Shown: positions 23,912-33,568, counted from the stretch's first letter. The stretch is 54,211 bases of DNA from Bacteroidota bacterium (GCA_963169455.1 CAUJDW010000138.1:1-54211); one strand, 5' to 3'. Numbers and translations are program-made. The notes: a model not told the origin generated them from the sequence alone.

Positions 23912-25351
23912 ATGAAAGGGAGAAAATTGCTGAAGTTGCTGCAGTCACTGAAGGAAGGGGAATTTCAGGAACTGTCAAAAGCTGTCAATGCGCCGCTTTT
24001 GAACACCAATGAGCGGGTGGGCAATCTGTATGATCACCTCTGTTCATTTTTCCCAAAGCTGGAAGACGCCTTCAGCGATGAGCAGGCTTTATTCGCCGCG
24101 CTTTTTCCCGGAGAGCCCTTTGATGATTACAAGCTTCGCCGGCTTCTGTCCGCCTTTACACAGGTGGTTGAATCTTTCCTCGCCATGGTTGAAGTGAAAA
24201 GCGACCCGGAAACGGAAGCAAAACTGGCCCGAAGCGCTTATTCAAGGAGGAACCTGTACGAATTGTTCGAAAAAAAGGCCATGTCCGGGCTGCGGGCGCT
24301 CCAGGATTCGCCATACAGGGATGCGGATTACTACCGGCAGAAGGTGCAACTGCTGGAATCTTATTATTTCCACCCCCTGACGGAAAAACATTTGGTGAAG
24401 CCTGCACTGCTTCAGGAACTGGTGGAGAGCCTCGACGCCTGGTACGCCCTGGCCAAATACCGCCTGGCCGTGGAATTGAAAAACAGGGAGCTCATCTTTT
24501 CGGAACAGTACAGCCTGCCGGCAATGGGTTGGCTTGGCCTCAGCCTGGCCGATAAGGCGCTGGAAGGCAACGCAACTTACCGGGCATACAAAAACCTCTA
24601 TCTGTTGTACCAGCAGGATGAGCCGGCCCATTTCCACAAATTGAAGGGGGAACTGTTGACCGTGATCGGGCAGATGCGGGAGGATGACCGGCTGCTCCTG
24701 TTCCAGCAGCTGCTGAACTTTGCGATCCGCCAGGTCAACCAGGGGCAAAGCCATTTTTATGCCGAGTTGCTCGGCCTGTACAAACTTGGGCTGGAATACG
24801 GGCTTCTTGCCGACCGGGGGCGCATGAGCGAAGCGACCTACAGCAATATCGCGCTGGTCGGCTGCGAGGAAGGGGAATTCGACTGGACCTACCGCTTTAT
24901 CAACGACTGGGCGGGATACGTGGAGGAAGCCAGCAGGGAAGACGCCAAAGCACATTGTTTCAGCCTCTGGCATTATTTCCGCAAGGAATATGACAAGGCC
25001 AGGGATTTCATCCTGGGGCACCGCTTTTCCGAGCCATTCCAGCCCAGGGCCAGGATGCTCGAAATACGCATCACCTTTGAGCAATTCCTGAAGGATTCCT
25101 CCTATTACACCCTGCTGGCCTCCCAGCTGAATGCCTTTGAGAAATACCTGAAACGCGCCAGGCACATCTCCGGAACCCGCAAGGAGGCTCACTCCAATAC
25201 CCTGTCTCTCATCCGGAAGGCGGCAAAGGCCATCGATAAGGGAGAAGAAATGGAAACCCTGCTCGCCGAAGCCCGGGAGGAGGTGGATTCCGGAAAACCA
25301 GTGGCCCTTGGAAGCTGGTTGCTAAAGCAGCTTCAGCAGCAGGCAGGCTAA
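23912..25351 (+). CDS. Unrecognised 479-residue helical protein
   Basis: A soluble, almost entirely helical protein with no signal peptide and no named domain that I recognise. It has many leucines, aromatic residues and charged pairs (for example KLRRLLSAFTQVVESFLAMVE; FDWTYRFINDWAGYVEEASR), a pattern like TPR or other alpha-solenoid repeats, which suggests a protein-binding scaffold. Several features look like a lineage-specific family of Saprospiria, but this is inference. It is a single-gene unit, followed 9 bp later by a structured repeat. Its start is the first ATG after a stretch rich in A and T. Confidence 0.75.
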   Translation: MKGRKLLKLLQSLKEGEFQELSKAVNAPLLNTNERVGNLYDHLCSFFPKLEDAFSDEQALFAALFPGEPFDDYKLRRLLSAFTQVVESFLAMVEVKSDPETEAKLARSAYSRRNLYELFEKKAMSGLRALQDSPYRDADYYRQKVQLLESYYFHPLTEKHLVKPALLQELVESLDAWYALAKYRLAVELKNRELIFSEQYSLPAMGWLGLSLADKALEGNATYRAYKNLYLLYQQDEPAHFHKLKGELLTVIGQMREDDRLLLFQQLLNFAIRQVNQGQSHFYAELLGLYKLGLEYGLLADRGRMSEATYSNIALVGCEEGEFDWTYRFINDWAGYVEEASREDAKAHCFSLWHYFRKEYDKARDFILGHRFSEPFQPRARMLEIRITFEQFLKDSSYYTLLASQLNAFEKYLKRARHISGTRKEAHSNTLSLIRKAAKAIDKGEEMETLLAEAREEVDSGKPVALGSWLLKQLQQQAG

Positions 25352-25360
25352 AAAAAAACG

Positions 25361-25570
25361 GTAACTATTCAGCACGCAGGCGTGCTGAACAGGGCAATCG
25401 CATTTAACTTTTTTTGCATCAAATGCCAGCATGCGCATCCCGCTGGGAAGCCAGGTTAAGTCGCCAGACGACTCAAAGTCGTCAGGCGACTAGGCCGGGA
25501 GGCGCCCACCATTCATAATCCGGGCGCCAACTTGTTTTAAATGCGATTGCCCTGCGTGCTGAATAGTTAC
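25361..25570. mobile_element. Structured dispersed repeat family 3, copy B
   Basis: A 210 bp element with inverted ends GTAACTATTCAGCACGCAGG and the same read inward from the right, plus the perfect inner pair GCAATCGCATTTAA. It shares its core with 4507-4831, including the central hairpin (AGTCGCCAGACGACT/AGTCGTCAGGCGACT, loop CAA, at 25459-25491). Between the copies some paired bases change together. It starts 9 bp after the stop codon of the 479-residue protein. No coding frame is apparent. Confidence 0.75.
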
Positions 25571-26004
25571 AAAAAACGAATAAAATCATCAAAGGGAGGG
25601 CGGCCTTCTGCGTTCAACCGGTAATGACCTCATCCGTGCCGATAATCCTGCTCTGGACTGTTTTGCTTTTTTGGGTTGTCATAGTGGTTTTGTTGAAGTT
25701 ATAAATATGGGTTCTGTTTATCGTTGTTTTAACTCCAGGCAGGCCCGGTTGCCTGGGAAAAAGGGTGTTGTGCAGGCCTGTCTCTGGTGTGCAGTTTTGT
25801 TCGATTTTACGGAGCCGGCGGAAGCCGGTTGAAGGGGAATATTCGGGGAACCTGAAGCTCGCATAAAGGTATAAATTTTTCCGGAAAGAGAAAAGTCTCC
25901 CGGCGTAGATGTCATTCGTCATTGTTTTGGCAGAAGGCTCCTTTTAATTTGGTTTGTTGGAACCAACTTTACCAGCCATGATCAATAAAACCAATATCTC
26001 AACC
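25571..26004. other. Gene-free stretch upstream of proline dehydrogenase
   Basis: No convincing gene is seen in these 434 bp. A frame on the minus strand at 25614-25922 lacks motifs and codon bias typical of neighbours. A 22-codon sub-frame (start 25682) is possible but unsupported. The region may hold the promoter of the proline dehydrogenase gene. Confidence 0.5.
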
Positions 26005-27186
26005 ATGACGAAGACACTTGATTTCAGTGACACGAAAATTGCCTTCGCCGACAAAACCGACAGCGAATTGCGCTGGTCGAACCTGTTGTTTTCCCTGATG
26101 AACAATGCCTGGCTCGTCCGCCTGGGCTCCCGCCTGGCCAATTGGGCCCTGCGGGTGAACCTTCCGGTGGAAGGGCTGGTCAAAAAAACGATCTATAAAC
26201 AATTTTGTGGCGGTGAAACCATCGATGAAGTGCGCAGCGTGATTCACAAACTGGGGCGCAGCGGCATCAAAACAATCCTCGATTACGGGGTGGAAGCCAA
26301 AGAAACCGAAGAGGATTTCGAACGCACGGCCCATTACCTGGCTCAAACGCTCGAATTTGCACGGGAAGATGAAGACATCCACATCATCAGCACCAAATTC
26401 AGCGGGCTGTTCCGCTTTGGCCTGCTGGTGAAGGCAAGCAGCGGCGAAGCGCTTACTCCTGAAGAGCAGGCGGAATTCGAACGCGGCGTCAAGCGCGTGG
26501 ACCGCATCTGCCGGGCCGCCTCCGAATCGGGCATCGGCATACATATCGACGCCGAGCAAAGCTGGATCCAGGCTGCAGTCGACGAGGTGGCCTGGGAAAT
26601 GTCCCGCCGGTACAACCAGGGGCGCCCCATCGTCATCAATGCCGTTCAGCTTTACCGCAAGGATCGCCTGCAGTTTCTGAAGGATTCCCTCAGCCATGCC
26701 CGCCAGCACAAATACCTGTGCGCCGTCAAACTGGTGCGCGGCGCCTACATGGAAAAGGAAAGAGCAAGGGCCGCCGAGATGGGCTACCCCAGCCCCATAC
26801 ACGATACGCTGGAGGATACCCACCGCGCCTACAATGAAGGCCTGGCGTTTTGCCTCGACAACCTGGGCGAAATATACGTGTGCAACGCCACTCACAACGA
26901 AGAGAGCTGCCGCCTCCAGGCCGAACTGATGGAGGCCAGAGGGCTGGATCCCGGGCACCACCTCGTGGCTACCGCCCAACTCTACGGCATGAGCGACAAC
27001 CTGTCCTACAATATGGCCAATGCGGGCTTCAACGTCGAGAAATACCTGCCCTACGGGCCGGTGCGGGAAGTCGTCCCTTACCTCATCCGGCGCACCCAGG
27101 AGAATACTTCTGTCGGTGGGCAAATGAGCCGGGAACTGAAACTCATCCGTAAGGAACTGATACGGCGGCGAAGGGAAGGGGCATAA
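26005..27186 (+). CDS. putA: Proline dehydrogenase
   Basis: A 393-residue FAD-dependent monofunctional proline dehydrogenase (PRODH), which oxidises proline to pyrroline-5-carboxylate and passes electrons to quinone. The characteristic barrel strands are present: IHIDAEQSW, AVKLVRGAYMEKER, and the terminal YGPVREVVPYLIRR with the following QENTS, which carries the arginines that bind proline's carboxylate. It lacks the dehydrogenase domain of bifunctional PutA, as is usual in Bacteroidota, where a separate P5C dehydrogenase acts next. ATG 26005 is preferred; 25978 is an in-frame alternative. It is followed on the other strand by a secreted-protein gene. Confidence 0.95.
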   Translation: MTKTLDFSDTKIAFADKTDSELRWSNLLFSLMNNAWLVRLGSRLANWALRVNLPVEGLVKKTIYKQFCGGETIDEVRSVIHKLGRSGIKTILDYGVEAKETEEDFERTAHYLAQTLEFAREDEDIHIISTKFSGLFRFGLLVKASSGEALTPEEQAEFERGVKRVDRICRAASESGIGIHIDAEQSWIQAAVDEVAWEMSRRYNQGRPIVINAVQLYRKDRLQFLKDSLSHARQHKYLCAVKLVRGAYMEKERARAAEMGYPSPIHDTLEDTHRAYNEGLAFCLDNLGEIYVCNATHNEESCRLQAELMEARGLDPGHHLVATAQLYGMSDNLSYNMANAGFNVEKYLPYGPVREVVPYLIRRTQENTSVGGQMSRELKLIRKELIRRRREGA

Positions 27187-29463
27187 TCAGCGCAACAAGG
27201 CTACTTCTCCCTCCCGGTACTGGCGTTCGTCGCCCAGGGTGTAGGTAAGCGACCAGGCATAGGCCCCCGGTGGCATGGGTTTGCCACGGTAATCGCCATC
27301 CCAGAAAATGCCTGGTTCCGTGCTTTCGAATACGAGCCCTCCCCAGCGGGAGTAAACCTGGAAGTGGTAGTCGCCTGTCTCACAGGCCGCAATGGGCCCA
27401 AAGGTGTCGTTGCGGCCATCGCCATTGGGGGAAAAGGCATTGGGTATGTAAAAACAACTCGGGCACCCCCTCGGCTGAAGGGTAATGGAGGCCGAAGCCT
27501 GCCCGCAGTTATTGCTTGCTTCCACCGTATAGGCCCCGGGGCGCGTAACGGTTATTTCCGCCGTGCGCTGCCCGCTGGACCACTGAATCGCGGTGGCGTC
27601 CTGCGCTTCCGCCAGAAGTTGTTTTTCATCTCCGGGGCAAAGAATAGTATCGCCGGTTATTTGCACCTGGGGCAGGGGCAGGGCCCTGACCGTTATAGTG
27701 GTGTCGGTTTCGCCGCAGCTGTTGCTCGCCCTGAGCCCGTAGGAGCCTGGCCCCGAAATTTCGGCAGTAGGCGAAGTAGCGCCAAATGACCAAAGGAAAG
27801 CGGATGCATTGTCAGAAAAAACCTGAATGACGGCGGGCTCGCCCGGGCAGAGCGCTTCGGGGGCGGCGGCCTCGATCTCAGGGGCTTCCAGCACGCTGAC
27901 CGCCACAGAGGCGGCCGTGCTCAGGCCGCATTGGTCGGTGGCGGTAAGGGTATAGGTTCCCGGGCCGGTGGCCAGGATTGAGGCCTGGGTTTCCCCGGTA
28001 GACCACTGAAAGCTTACCTGCTCGTTGGCCTGGCCCACGAGCAGGGTGCTGCCCCCGGGGCATACGAAGCTGGCGCCTACTATATTTATCTCGGGTGGGG
28101 TGTTGGGCCCGGAAATGACGTTTACCGTGTCGGCATTGGAGCCGCAATTGTTGGAAACCGTCACCGAATAGGCGCCGGGGGTGGTGAGGCGGATCAGTTG
28201 CGTGGTATCGCCCGTTGACCAGAGGAAACTGGCGCCGGGGTTCCCGGCGTCGAGAATCACCGTGTCGCCATTGCATTCCAGCGTTTGTTCCGGGCCCAGT
28301 TCCACATCTATCTCACCTTCGGCGGCAAAGAGGTGGTCTGGAAAATTGGGCAGCATGGCAAAGCCCAGCCCGGTGATGTTGTAGGAAAATAATCCGTGGT
28401 GAAGTTCGGGCGCCGCAGTGTTGGGGCAATCGATGTAGCTGAGTTGGATCACGCCCTGGGAAGGCACGGGCAATTCCAGAAAATAGATTTTGCCGTCGGG
28501 CGCCAGTTGCATGCCCCGGAACAGTATATTGTTGAGCAGGGCGATTTCCTGCCGCGAAGCGGCCACGTCGGGCGCCTGGAGGTCGAAGCGGGAAAAGCGG
28601 GCGCTGGACAGGCTGTTTTTGGCCGTGTACAGATACCTGCTGTTGGGAGAAAAAGAAGAAGAATAGCTGCTGGAAAAAGGCAGCAGCCGGGGGGCGGACA
28701 CCAGCCCGTTCGCCGGGTTGAAGCTGAATAGATACTCCTGGATGAACAGGTGGGCGCCATCGGGAGCAGCCTTGATCGGCCCTTCCAGAATGACGGCGAG
28801 CCCGCTGGGCTGGGAAAGCGGCGCCTGGATGCCGCTGCTGTTTACCGGAAATACGAGGAAATTGCCGGTGGCGGCGTCCACGGTAATGATCCAGTAATCC
28901 TGGCCATTGCTGTGGCGCACGGCCGTCAGGCTTTCATAGGCCGGCACGTGCAGGCGCTGGTCGGCGATCGTCACGCCGCCAAGGCCGCCATTGAGATTCA
29001 TGTCGATTTCGAAGTAGGACAGGCCACGCCCCTGCGGTTGCCCGGGTACGGCGCCGCCGAGGTCGAATTCCTTTTCCTCCATGGTGAACAGCAGGTACTT
29101 TCCCGCTGCTCCGGGCCTGGGAATGACGATGCTGGACTGTGCGGCGCTGTAGCCGCCGCCCTGCATGCCCTGCATACTGTACATCACCTGATGGTTGCGG
29201 TTCCAGATGGCGCCTGCCGTGGGGTCTTGTGAGCCGGGAACCCGGCCGCCGCCGTTGGTGTAAAACAGGAGGTTGCCCGCAGCATCATTGGCCGTGGCGC
29301 AGCCCTGAAAGGCCTGGATGGCGCCGTCGAACAGCTGCACCGGCGCGCCGCCCGAAAAGTCGAGCCCGGCCTTAACCCCGAAATACCAGATATCGCCTTC
29401 ATTCTGGGCTCCGGCCAGGAGGAAAAACAGAGAAAGCAAAAGGGTGTTGATCAACTTCTTCAT
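27187..29463 (-). CDS. Large secreted Ig-like repeat protein with type IX (CHU_C) C-terminal domain
   Basis: A 758-residue secreted protein. The signal peptide MKKLINTLLLSLFFLLAGAQ is followed by an N-terminal beta-propeller-like region (about residues 25-390). Then come at least three similar Ig/PKD-like segments whose motifs recur: GAYSVTVSNNCG, GTYTLTATDQCG, GAYTVEASNNCG. The end, CFYIPNAFSPNGDGRNDTFG ... GEVALLR, is the gliding-motility-associated C-terminal domain recognised by the type IX secretion system. The product is probably exported to the cell surface or medium. The repeats, each with a CG pair, suggest stalk-like architecture. The gene stands alone, convergent with the proline dehydrogenase gene. 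Confidence 0.92.
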   Translation of the reverse strand: MKKLINTLLLSLFFLLAGAQNEGDIWYFGVKAGLDFSGGAPVQLFDGAIQAFQGCATANDAAGNLLFYTNGGGRVPGSQDPTAGAIWNRNHQVMYSMQGMQGGGYSAAQSSIVIPRPGAAGKYLLFTMEEKEFDLGGAVPGQPQGRGLSYFEIDMNLNGGLGGVTIADQRLHVPAYESLTAVRHSNGQDYWIITVDAATGNFLVFPVNSSGIQAPLSQPSGLAVILEGPIKAAPDGAHLFIQEYLFSFNPANGLVSAPRLLPFSSSYSSSFSPNSRYLYTAKNSLSSARFSRFDLQAPDVAASRQEIALLNNILFRGMQLAPDGKIYFLELPVPSQGVIQLSYIDCPNTAAPELHHGLFSYNITGLGFAMLPNFPDHLFAAEGEIDVELGPEQTLECNGDTVILDAGNPGASFLWSTGDTTQLIRLTTPGAYSVTVSNNCGSNADTVNVISGPNTPPEINIVGASFVCPGGSTLLVGQANEQVSFQWSTGETQASILATGPGTYTLTATDQCGLSTAASVAVSVLEAPEIEAAAPEALCPGEPAVIQVFSDNASAFLWSFGATSPTAEISGPGSYGLRASNSCGETDTTITVRALPLPQVQITGDTILCPGDEKQLLAEAQDATAIQWSSGQRTAEITVTRPGAYTVEASNNCGQASASITLQPRGCPSCFYIPNAFSPNGDGRNDTFGPIAACETGDYHFQVYSRWGGLVFESTEPGIFWDGDYRGKPMPPGAYAWSLTYTLGDERQYREGEVALLR

Positions 29464-29560
29464 AGCCTCATGGCAGTTTTGCGGAGGCGAAGATAGTTAT
29501 TTACCCGGCTGCCAAATGACTGCGGCGAAACATAATCGAATTTCCCCGGCCCGGAATATT

Positions 29561-31684
29561 TTACTCCTTCCGCTCGGCCGTGAATATGCCGTTGGGCTGG
29601 TGGAACTTCATCTGCCTGGCATTTTTCTCCCCGTTTTGAAAGATGAATTCTACGGAGTAGCCGTTCAGGCCTTTCAGCCTGAACCAGTTTTCCTTGTAGG
29701 GCTCCAGTTCATAGGAGGGCTGGCCGGGGACGGTGGCCATGAGTTTTTCGCCCTGCCAGTCAACGGTGGCGGTGAGCCCTTCAAGCTCATAACTGCCGAG
29801 CAGGCGGGCGATATATTCTTTGTCGGACAATACATCCGGCGGCAGTTTGGCGTAAAGGATGTCCTCCGGCATGGAAGGCTCCAGGGGGGCGCCCAGCTTT
29901 TCGATGAGCCCGTCTTTGTTGGAATGGAAAGTGAAGAGGATGTCCTGCCCGAATTCCTTGATGTGCCCCTGGAAAACATCGTAGTGCCAGTGCCGGAGGG
30001 GGAACTCGAAGGCGTTGGCCTTGAGCTGCAGTTCCCCGTCCCTGAGCTGGATGTCGATTTTGCCGTATGCAGGGTGTTCATATTGCCCGGCGTAATCCTT
30101 CAACGGGTGGCTAGGCTGGGTGCCGGCCACGGGCTGGGGCTTCTCCTTTTTTTCGTCTTCCTCCTTTTTTGCCTCGGCTCCGTACACGCGGGCGTACCAG
30201 TCGATAGGCTCCCGGCCCAGGAGCAGGTCGGTTGCGGAATTGGCGAGAATGCCCGGCAGCGCCGTTCCGTTCATATTGGTGAGTATCACCATGCCGATCC
30301 GGGATCGCGGGATCATGAAAACCAGCGCGGAAAAGCCGTCGATATTGCCTCCGTGCTGCACGATGTCCAGCTCGCCGTAGCGGTAAACGAACCACCCCAG
30401 CCCGTAGGAACGGCTGGAGATTTCCGGGCTCGCAGCAGGGCCGCCGCCTTCAATGGCCTTGTGGGGCTGGTGGAGCCTGGCTATGCTTTCTTCTTTCAAT
30501 AATTGCTGCCCGCCGGCTTTCCCTTTGTCGAGATGCCACGACACCCATTTCAGCATATCCTCCACATTGGAATAGATGGCTCCCGCAGGAGCCACTGCGG
30601 GGATGTCCCGGTAAGGGATGCGGCTCACGTTTTCCTCCTGTTTGAAATAGGGTAGTGCGACGGGGGTTCCGGGCAGGGCTTCGGTAGCGGAATAGCAGGT
30701 GTTTTTCATACCCAGCGGCTGGAAGATGCGGCTGCGCGTGAAATCCTCCCAGCTTTGCCCCGACAGTTTTTCCGCCATAATGCCTGCCGTCATGTACATC
30801 AGGTTCTGGTACTGCCAGGTGGAGCGGAAGCTTTTGTTGGGCTCCAGATATCGCAGGCGCTCGTAGATTTCTGCCCGGGAGAAAGGGGAGCCGTACCACA
30901 TCAGGTCGTGCCGGGGCAGGCCCGACTGGTGGGTCAGCAGGTCGATGGCCGTCATCTCCTGGGTGGCGAAGTTGTCCTTCAGTTTGAAATCGGGCATGTA
31001 CTGAATAACGGGCTTGTCCCACTCCAGTTTGCCGTCTTCCACCAGCATGGCCAGCCCGGCGGCGGTGAAGGCTTTGCTGCTGGAGCCGATGGCGAAAAGC
31101 GTCTGGCTGTTCACGGGTAATTGCTCGTCCTGGGCAGCGAACCCAAAGCCTTCGGCCAGCAACACTTCTCCGTCTTTGACGATCCCGAACCCGATGCCCG
31201 GCACCTTCTGCAGCAACCGCAGGGAATCCGCCAGTTTCCGGATTTCGGCCAGGGCGCTGGCGATGCGGGCGTCCTCGGCGGCTTTTTCGGCCGCGCTTTC
31301 CTTTTGCAGGGCCATGGGGAAGGTTTGCCCCATCTGGCTGAAATCGCCGCGTATCCAGTTGGCGCCATCTTCGAACTTACCGCTGAAGGATGCGTTGCCT
31401 GGTACTTCAGGAAGCCTGAACCGGATGCCTCCATCGAGGATGGCCAGTTCCGCCAGTTTCATTCCGGACACGCCCTGGACAGGGATGTCCATCGCGCCGG
31501 CCCAGGCGCCGTCCTCCTGCATGAGTTCGATGGACAACTCCAGCTTCATGCCGGGCAGCTCGATGGCGCCTTTCCATTTGCCGGCGATCTGCTCTGTCGT
31601 TTGGGAAAAAACGAGTAAGGGTAAAAAAACGAAAACTGCCCACAAAAGGGATTTCGGGTTTTTTGTCTCAGGCCGGAGGTTCAT
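29561..31684 (-). CDS. Serine beta-lactamase-like hydrolase (class C/esterase family) with extra N- and C-terminal domains
   Basis: A 707-residue exported protein (signal peptide ends at LLVFSQ). After an N-terminal region of about 150 residues resembling a lipocalin-like domain comes the beta-lactamase-related fold with Ser201-x-x-Lys204 (SSSK), Tyr292-x-Asn294 (YQN) and an HGG motif (HGGNIDGF). It is followed by a C-terminal DUF3471-like part. Such proteins are often D-aminopeptidases, esterases or penicillin-binding-like enzymes; resistance to beta-lactams cannot be inferred. Convergent or divergent context gives no pathway clue. It appears monocistronic. Confidence 0.9.
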   Translation of the reverse strand: MNLRPETKNPKSLLWAVFVFLPLLVFSQTTEQIAGKWKGAIELPGMKLELSIELMQEDGAWAGAMDIPVQGVSGMKLAELAILDGGIRFRLPEVPGNASFSGKFEDGANWIRGDFSQMGQTFPMALQKESAAEKAAEDARIASALAEIRKLADSLRLLQKVPGIGFGIVKDGEVLLAEGFGFAAQDEQLPVNSQTLFAIGSSSKAFTAAGLAMLVEDGKLEWDKPVIQYMPDFKLKDNFATQEMTAIDLLTHQSGLPRHDLMWYGSPFSRAEIYERLRYLEPNKSFRSTWQYQNLMYMTAGIMAEKLSGQSWEDFTRSRIFQPLGMKNTCYSATEALPGTPVALPYFKQEENVSRIPYRDIPAVAPAGAIYSNVEDMLKWVSWHLDKGKAGGQQLLKEESIARLHQPHKAIEGGGPAASPEISSRSYGLGWFVYRYGELDIVQHGGNIDGFSALVFMIPRSRIGMVILTNMNGTALPGILANSATDLLLGREPIDWYARVYGAEAKKEEDEKKEKPQPVAGTQPSHPLKDYAGQYEHPAYGKIDIQLRDGELQLKANAFEFPLRHWHYDVFQGHIKEFGQDILFTFHSNKDGLIEKLGAPLEPSMPEDILYAKLPPDVLSDKEYIARLLGSYELEGLTATVDWQGEKLMATVPGQPSYELEPYKENWFRLKGLNGYSVEFIFQNGEKNARQMKFHQPNGIFTAERKE

Positions 31685-31796
31685 AGTTGGAATGCGTTTG
31701 GTGAAACGGAAGCTAAAATGGAGAAGGCGGGCCGCAGAGCCAAAATATTTCGATCAGTGTGGTGTTTTCCGGGACAGCAGGGTGGGGGTGCAACAA

Positions 31797-31846
31797 CAAT
31801 TGCGCGCTCCCCCTTGGCATGAGCCGGCAGGGGGAGCGCACAATTG
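31797..31846. repeat. Inverted repeat directly after the phosphorylase stop codon
   Basis: CAATTGCGCGCTCCCCCTT (31797-31815) faces AGGGGGAGCGCACAATTG (31829-31846) across a 13-nt loop, a stem of about 18 bp with one unpaired stretch. The right end touches the TAG stop codon of the alpha-glucan phosphorylase. On the plus strand it is followed by a T-run. It can serve as a bidirectional terminator or be another insertion hairpin. Confidence 0.65.
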
Positions 31847-33469
31847 CTATTTTTTGTACAACATCTCATAATATTCATCCAGCATGCGCTTCACGCCGAA
31901 GGCTTCTTTGGTGCTCAGGATGCTGGCGCGCATCATCTCCTGCCACTTTTTGCGGTTGTTGTAATAGGTGGGAACCACCTCTTCCAGCAGCACCTTGTAC
32001 AGGGCGTCGCGGTCGTTGTTGTCCAGTTCGGTTTCGCTATCGCTTTCGAAGCCGTCGCCGAACTGCCAGCCGTTGACGCCGTGCTGGCAGGCTTCAGGCC
32101 ACCAGCCATCCAGGATGCTGAGGTTCAGCACGCCGTTCATGGAGGCCTTCATGCCGGAAGTGCCGCTGGCTTCCTTCGGGCGGCGCGGGTTGTTGAGCCA
32201 TACGTCGGAGCCGCGCGTCAGGGCTGCCCCTATGGACATGTCGTAGTTTTCGAGGAAAACGACCGCCTTCGGGTATTTTTTTGACATGGCCACCAGGTTG
32301 GCGGCGATCTCCTTGCCCTGGTCGTCCAGCGGGTGGGCCCGGCCGGAGAAGACGACCTGGATTTTGCCGTCGTTGAGGTAGGAGTCGATGATTTCCGGCC
32401 TGGAGAAAATAAGGTCGCTGCGCTTATAGGGGACGGCCCGGCGGGCAAAGCCGATGATCAGCTTGTTCTCATCCAGTTCGACGCCGTTGCGCGCTTTGAT
32501 GAACTGGATCAGGGCGCGTTTGTTCTTCTGGTGTGCTTCCCACAGCCCTTTGCCGCTTTTCGCCGCTTCGATCATGGCCGGGTCCACCCAGGTGCCGAGG
32601 TGGATGCCGTTGGTGATGGCGACGATCTCGGAGCGGCCCTGGATGTGTTCCCACATCTTGTTGGCGGTAATGCCATGGAGTTTTGCGACAGCATTGGATT
32701 TGCGCGACAGGCGCAGCGCGCCGACGGTCATATTGAAGGGGTCGCCGGCGAGGCGCCGCAGCTGGCTGGGCTTCATCCCCAGGTTGGCGCCCATGTACAT
32801 GAGGCGGTCCACAGGGTGGGATTCGTTGCCTTGTATGACAGGAGTGTGGGTGGTGAAAACGATCTGCTCGCGGCTGGCGGCCCAGGCTTCCTCGAAAGTC
32901 TGGCCGTCCTCCATCTTTTCGCGCATCAGTTCGAAGCCGGCAAAAAGGGCGTGCCCTTCGTTGAAGTGGTAAACGTCCACGTCGATGCCCAGGGCGCGCA
33001 GGGCGCGTACGCCGCCCACGCCGAGCACCATTTCCTGGGCGATGCGCTCCTCGCCGAACCAGCCGTAGAGCTGGCCGGTGATCCAGCCGTCTTCATTGCC
33101 CGGTACGTCCGTGTCAAGCAGGTACAGGGGGGCATTGTCGAATCGGTCCAGCTTCCAGACCTTGCAGGCCACATTGCGCCCGCGGATCTGGACATGGACC
33201 GTCATGCCCGTGTCCTCCATGATATCGTCGTAATTGTAGTTGTGGTAGGTGTCGTAGGGCTTGCCGTCCTTTCCGATCATCTGGTCGGTATAGCCCTGTT
33301 TCCAGCGGATGCCGATGCCGACGATGGGGAAGTTGTACTCCCGGGCGCCTTTCATGTAGTCGCCTGCCAGGATGCCTAAGCCTCCGGCATAGGCCTTGAA
33401 TTGGTTGTCGAGCCCGTATTCCATACAAAAGTAGGCAACACGGGGAAGGGTTTTCTTCTGGTCTGACAT
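31847..33469 (-). CDS. glgP: Alpha-glucan (glycogen) phosphorylase, short form
   Basis: A 540-residue GT35 phosphorylase that releases glucose-1-phosphate from glycogen or maltodextrin. The pyridoxal-phosphate lysine is Lys441 in GTSGMKASMNG (436-441). Other hallmarks are YGLDNQFKAYAGGLGILAGDY at the N-terminus and EASGTSGMK, matching the short phosphorylase subfamily found in thermophiles and Bacteroidota rather than the 800-residue enteric form. It is a single-gene unit. The stop codon is immediately followed by a long inverted repeat. Confidence 0.95.
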   Translation of the reverse strand: MSDQKKTLPRVAYFCMEYGLDNQFKAYAGGLGILAGDYMKGAREYNFPIVGIGIRWKQGYTDQMIGKDGKPYDTYHNYNYDDIMEDTGMTVHVQIRGRNVACKVWKLDRFDNAPLYLLDTDVPGNEDGWITGQLYGWFGEERIAQEMVLGVGGVRALRALGIDVDVYHFNEGHALFAGFELMREKMEDGQTFEEAWAASREQIVFTTHTPVIQGNESHPVDRLMYMGANLGMKPSQLRRLAGDPFNMTVGALRLSRKSNAVAKLHGITANKMWEHIQGRSEIVAITNGIHLGTWVDPAMIEAAKSGKGLWEAHQKNKRALIQFIKARNGVELDENKLIIGFARRAVPYKRSDLIFSRPEIIDSYLNDGKIQVVFSGRAHPLDDQGKEIAANLVAMSKKYPKAVVFLENYDMSIGAALTRGSDVWLNNPRRPKEASGTSGMKASMNGVLNLSILDGWWPEACQHGVNGWQFGDGFESDSETELDNNDRDALYKVLLEEVVPTYYNNRKKWQEMMRASILSTKEAFGVKRMLDEYYEMLYKK

Positions 33470-33568
33470 GATCGTTTCACATTTTTCTTTACGGCCAAAT
33501 ATAGCGCCTCAGCCCTGGATGGCAAAGGATATAAATGGGTTTTCCGAAGAATGCGAAACCGAACGCAA

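Noticed and set aside
25614-25922. 102-codon minus-strand frame upstream of proline dehydrogenase
   Set aside because: No motif, signal or homology visible; composition differs from real genes here. The 22-codon sub-frame is also unsupported.
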